Of a stretch of 35,400 bases of DNA, positions 33,183 to 35,400 are shown in pieces (position 1 is the first letter of the stretch; each line of letters begins with the position of its first letter). The position numbers were made by a program, and so were the translations under genes. The notes beneath the pieces were generated by a model, which saw only the letters and a list, made by a program, of their open reading frames with translations, did not search any database and was not told the DNA's origin. Origin of the DNA: JAVVPO01 sp036655715 (GTDB taxonomy: Bacteria > Bacillota > Clostridia > Lachnospirales > Cellulosilyticaceae). The stretch lies in the NCBI GenBank assembly GCA_036655715.1, contig JAVVPO010000017.1:1-35400 (forward strand). The letters are read 5' to 3'.

Positions 33183-33650
33183 TACCTTGAAAAGTGTTCC
33201 TTCCCCCTTGCATATAAGGTTCACTCTTCAAGGTAAGTGTAGCTTAGTGATAAGATTCCTTAACATTGGAGATCATAGGCTAGGTTCGGCTCCGGTGATA
33301 GGCTCTAGAGGTGATGGATGTTTATATAGCTCATCATGACTCATTGCATGTGGGGGCATCAAAAATGCATCTGTGACTTAGGCGTATGACAGGCAGCGTA
33401 AGCTGCATAGGACTTCTGCAGGTAAGTTATCTTATTCTATTATGACTTATAGTTTGGCTACACACAGACTATAAGGGGATGATTCTTATCTAGTTACTTA
33501 CCTTTCATCACACCAAGGGGGTAATGCAATAATCGGCTTATTGACTAGATAGGAATCATATGAGTAAAGGTACTTACCACTAACCGGTGTAGGTAATTAC
33601 CTTTACACCTCTACATATACCTCGAGGTTATAAAAGTCTTCACTTTTTTG
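33183..33650 (+). ncRNA. candidate large structured non-coding RNA, unknown family
   Basis: No protein gene is visible, but there is much helical structure. Seen helices: 33182-33191 with 33227-33236 (10 bp plus AGTG/CACT); GCAGC-GTAA-GCTGC near 33393-33406 with a GNRA loop; CTTATAGT/ACTATAAG (8 bp, near 33446-33475); 33479-33494 with 33545-33560 (16 bp, one G-U); CAATAA/TTATTG inside it; 33565-33573 with 33598-33606 (9 bp) enclosing TTACC/GGTAA. GGTAAGT occurs twice and its complement ACTTACC twice, allowing long-range pairing. AAAAGT-CTTC-ACTTTT plus T's at 33632-33649 could end it. The G-U pair and the GNRA loop favour the plus strand; the first helix would pair better on the minus strand. 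No known motif of tmRNA, RNase P, 6S, T-box or group II introns was found. Confidence 0.45.
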
Positions 33651-33853
33651 AAAAATTTTTATACGGGGTTGTGAATGTCATAGTTTATAGACAAGTCTTT
33701 TATTGAAGTAGTTTATTGATTGTAGTCTACTGATAATGGAAATTCACTTTTGTGATTTGTAGAAATCGATTAGGTGGATTTAGAGATAGTGAGATGATTT
33801 ATATGTGTAGAGAATAGGAAAAGTCTCACTAACTATGGGCATTGCTTAAAAAA
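33651..33853. other. gene-free spacer
   Basis: AT-rich, no gene. It has a few more short helices, such as AGTGAGA (33787-33793) with TCTCACT (33824-33830), which may belong to the structured region on the left. No clear promoter. Confidence 0.4.
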
Positions 33854-34558
33854 TTATTTTTTCTTGTATGAATGATAAATCATGATTACCGTCTGTATAA
33901 ACCAAAGAATTCCTACAGGTAAACAAATAATAGGACTGACCTCTAACGTCATAATCAGTAAGAAGCAAATCACAAACACAGTCACGTATACTGCTACCAT
34001 GCCACTCATCGTTTTAAAACTTGCTTTTCCTACTTCAATCTTTTCGCATTCATCTAATTTATCGAAATAATCTTTTCTGAAGCCTGGGCTCACTGGATCT
34101 GCATTAAGCTCAGGTCTTACTTTCTTTGCAAGTGAGATATTTGCTACCTCTCCCATAAAGGCAAGTACCACGTTTCCCATAAATAACATAAAATGTATAG
34201 ATGTTAAATCATTTAGTAGATTCACACCAAAAGCTGTAAAGTTGAGAATTGCACACACTGTAGAAAAAGTCATCACAATGCTCATTTTATTTTCATTACG
34301 ATCAAATAAAGAACCTTCCTCATTGCTATATCCATCTTTTTTAAATAGACTATTAAAATAAAAATATCCCATTATGCCAACAACGCCACATCCTAATGCA
34401 ATCCAAAACAGATTTGGTGCAAACTGATTAAATGCCGCTTTAATAGCTGTTGGTTCACTAACACGCAGTATAATTTGCATACCAGCACCTAACACCCCAC
34501 CGCCTAAACCACAAAGTGCCATCACCACTAAACCTTTTATCCATTTATAATCTCTCAT
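33854..34558 (-). CDS. DUF3169-like membrane protein
   Basis: A 234-residue membrane protein with about six helices (roughly 6-26, 44-64, 86-105, 111-133, 184-203, 208-228) and a soluble loop with LNADPVSPGFRKDYFDKLDECEKIEVGKASFKTM, which fits the DUF3169 family as I recall it. Function unknown; such proteins often pair with a small XRE regulator, as here. The ATG at 34558 follows GGAGGAGG by 7 bases and lies 2 bases after the regulator stop codon, so the two are translated together. It is under the triple operator upstream of the regulator. Confidence 0.72.
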   Translation of the reverse strand: MRDYKWIKGLVVMALCGLGGGVLGAGMQIILRVSEPTAIKAAFNQFAPNLFWIALGCGVVGIMGYFYFNSLFKKDGYSNEEGSLFDRNENKMSIVMTFSTVCAILNFTAFGVNLLNDLTSIHFMLFMGNVVLAFMGEVANISLAKKVRPELNADPVSPGFRKDYFDKLDECEKIEVGKASFKTMSGMVAVYVTVFVICFLLIMTLEVSPIICLPVGILWFIQTVIMIYHSYKKK

Positions 34559-34560
34559 AC

Positions 34561-34764
34561 TTATTCCTCCTCCCAACTAAATAAATCTTCAACTGTCTTC
34601 CCGAAAATCTGTGCAATACGTAGTGCCAATACGACCGATGGATGATAATCTCCACGTTCAATACTACTCACGGTTTGCCTCGATACACCACACAGCTTAC
34701 CAAGCTCCGTCTGGCTAATCCGCTGCTCTTCACGATACATTTTTACACGATTAAATAATGGCAT
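34561..34764 (-). CDS. small XRE-family (Cro/CI-type) repressor
   Basis: A 67-residue DNA-binding protein made almost only of the helix-turn-helix domain: RVKMYREEQRISQTELGKLCGVSRQTVSSIERGDYHPSVVLALRIAQIFGKTVEDLFSWEE. This is the compact type (about 65-70 residues) often paired with a small membrane protein. The ATG at 34764 has AGGAGGTG 4 bases before it; an in-frame upstream start would overlap the first operator. It likely represses its own operon through the three identical palindromes at 34779-34850. Confidence 0.88.
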   Translation of the reverse strand: MPLFNRVKMYREEQRISQTELGKLCGVSRQTVSSIERGDYHPSVVLALRIAQIFGKTVEDLFSWEEE

Positions 34765-34778
34765 AACCCACCTCCTAT

Positions 34779-34796
34779 TGACAATTATTCTTGTCA
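34779..34796. promoter_or_regulatory. XRE operator O1
   Basis: Palindrome TGACAA-N6-TTGTCA, placed between the -10 box and the ribosome site of the repressor gene. Confidence 0.72.
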
Positions 34797-34803
34797 TATT
34801 TAC

Positions 34804-34832
34804 ATTATAATCATGACAACTATTCTTGTCAA
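34804..34832 (-). promoter_or_regulatory. promoter of the XRE/DUF3169 operon
   Basis: Minus strand TTGACA (34832-34827), 17-base spacer, TATAAT (34809-34804): full consensus at both boxes. Its -35 overlaps operator O2. Confidence 0.85.
34814..34831. promoter_or_regulatory. XRE operator O2
   Basis: Second copy of TGACAA-N6-TTGTCA. It covers the -35 box and part of the spacer. Its N6 differs from O1 in one base only. Confidence 0.72.
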
Positions 34833-34850
34833 TGACAATTTAACTTGTCA
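34833..34850. promoter_or_regulatory. XRE operator O3
   Basis: Third copy of TGACAA-N6-TTGTCA, one base away from O2 and upstream of the -35 box. It is about 90 bases before the divergent carbonic anhydrase gene and may influence it. Confidence 0.7.
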
Positions 34851-34939
34851 ATTTCCTCAATATTTATATTACAAATATATCTAATGTTTATACTCTACAA
34901 AAGAACACTTTATAAAATCAAACTAAATGGAGGCACTTT

Positions 34940-35400
34940 ATGTCAAACACAACAAAAAGATTAGATGAAATATTACTATATAACGAGCAATTTGTTCAAG
35001 ACAAAAAATATGAAACTTATACAACCACCTCACATCCCACTAAAAAGATAGTAATCTTATCCTGTATGGACACAAGACTTACAGAGCTGCTACCTAAGGC
35101 AATGAATATTAATAATGGTGATGCCAAAATAATTAAGAATGCTGGTGCCACTGTAATGCACCCCTTCGGAAGTATTATTCGTAGTATCATCGTAGCTATT
35201 TACGAATTCAATGTAGAAGATGTTATTGTTGTTGGTCACCACGGGTGTGGTATGAGCAATTTAGATACAAATAGTATCATGAATAAAATAATGGCTAGAG
35301 GTGTGTCTCAAGAAACCCTATCTACTTTATACAACTCAGGCATAGATATCGAAAAGTGGTTACACGGCTTTGAATCAGTTCATGATGCAATCAAAGAAAG
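34940..35400 (+). CDS. beta-carbonic anhydrase (5' part, cut by window edge)
   Basis: Interconverts CO2 and bicarbonate with a zinc ion. 153 codons are visible and the frame is still open at the right edge; the family has about 190. Zinc ligands and catalytic pair are present: Cys42, Asp44 and Arg46 in SCMDTRL, His100 and Cys103 in GHHGCGM. The AKIIKNAGA strand (62-70) is also typical. The ATG at 34940 follows ATGGAGG. It is divergent from the XRE operon. Bicarbonate made by it could feed acetyl-CoA carboxylase, but that link is only general. Confidence 0.88.
   Translation, partial: MSNTTKRLDEILLYNEQFVQDKKYETYTTTSHPTKKIVILSCMDTRLTELLPKAMNINNGDAKIIKNAGATVMHPFGSIIRSIIVAIYEFNVEDVIVVGHHGCGMSNLDTNSIMNKIMARGVSQETLSTLYNSGIDIEKWLHGFESVHDAIKE

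Noticed and set aside
33183..33853. Group II or group I intron, RNase P RNA, tmRNA, T-box in the gene-free region
   Set aside because: I looked for domain V of group II introns, the group I core, RNase P conserved boxes, the tmRNA tag and ends, and the T-box core; none is present.

Overview
The window looks like chromosomal DNA of a low-GC, anaerobic Firmicute, most likely a clostridium of the Lachnospirales type. The evidence is the AT-rich sequence, strong AGGAGG-type ribosome binding sites with several TTG and GTG starts, a FabT/FabK-type fatty acid operon with all four acetyl-CoA carboxylase genes inside it, and an F-type ATP synthase with Na+-type c subunits. The genus is an inference from gene content. 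I see no rRNA, tRNA, CRISPR array or complete insertion sequence.

Region by region. (1) 1-3830, plus strand: a TetR regulator, an ABC-2 transporter pair and an MFS efflux pump, with matching TACATAC/GTATGTA palindromes before the regulator and before the transporter operon. (2) 8214-3968, minus strand: a Fur-box-like promoter drives two CydD/CydC-like ABC exporter subunits, a DUF454 protein and a small four-helix membrane protein. (3) 8229-8520: two broken gene tails around a strong terminator. (4) 10435-8544, minus: an ECF sigma factor, its membrane anti-sigma factor and a small membrane protein. (5) 10437-10817: a gene-free stretch with nested hairpins, a candidate small RNA. (6) 11741-10818, minus: an N-acetylglucosamine-kinase-like ATPase.

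(7) 20681-11924, minus: a UDP-GlcNAc 2-epimerase gene runs into the complete ATP synthase operon (atpZ, atpI, atpB, two atpE genes, atpF, H, A, G, D, C). One atpE gene encodes a fused double-hairpin c subunit whose second hairpin has Gln in place of the ion-binding Glu. The other encodes a normal single hairpin with a full Na+ signature. This implies a hybrid rotor like that of Acetobacterium woodii. (8) 30959-21177, minus: fabT, fabH, acpP, fabK, fabD, fabG, fabF, accB, fabZ, accC, accD, accA, a full route from acetyl-CoA to acyl-ACP under a FabT-type promoter/operator.

(9) 31117-33120, plus: a DUF5658 membrane protein and an ABC-F ATPase. (10) 33183-33853: about 670 bases without a gene but rich in long helices, including a 16-bp helix and a GNRA-capped hairpin, a candidate large structured RNA of unknown family. 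(11) 34850-33854, minus: an XRE-family repressor and a DUF3169 membrane protein behind three copies of one 18-bp palindrome placed around a consensus promoter. (12) 34940 to the right edge, plus: the start of a beta-carbonic anhydrase, cut by the window end.

The strongest points for follow-up are the hybrid c-ring genes, the two structured gene-free regions, and the Fur-box operon. All calls come from reading the sequence. No database search or folding program was run.
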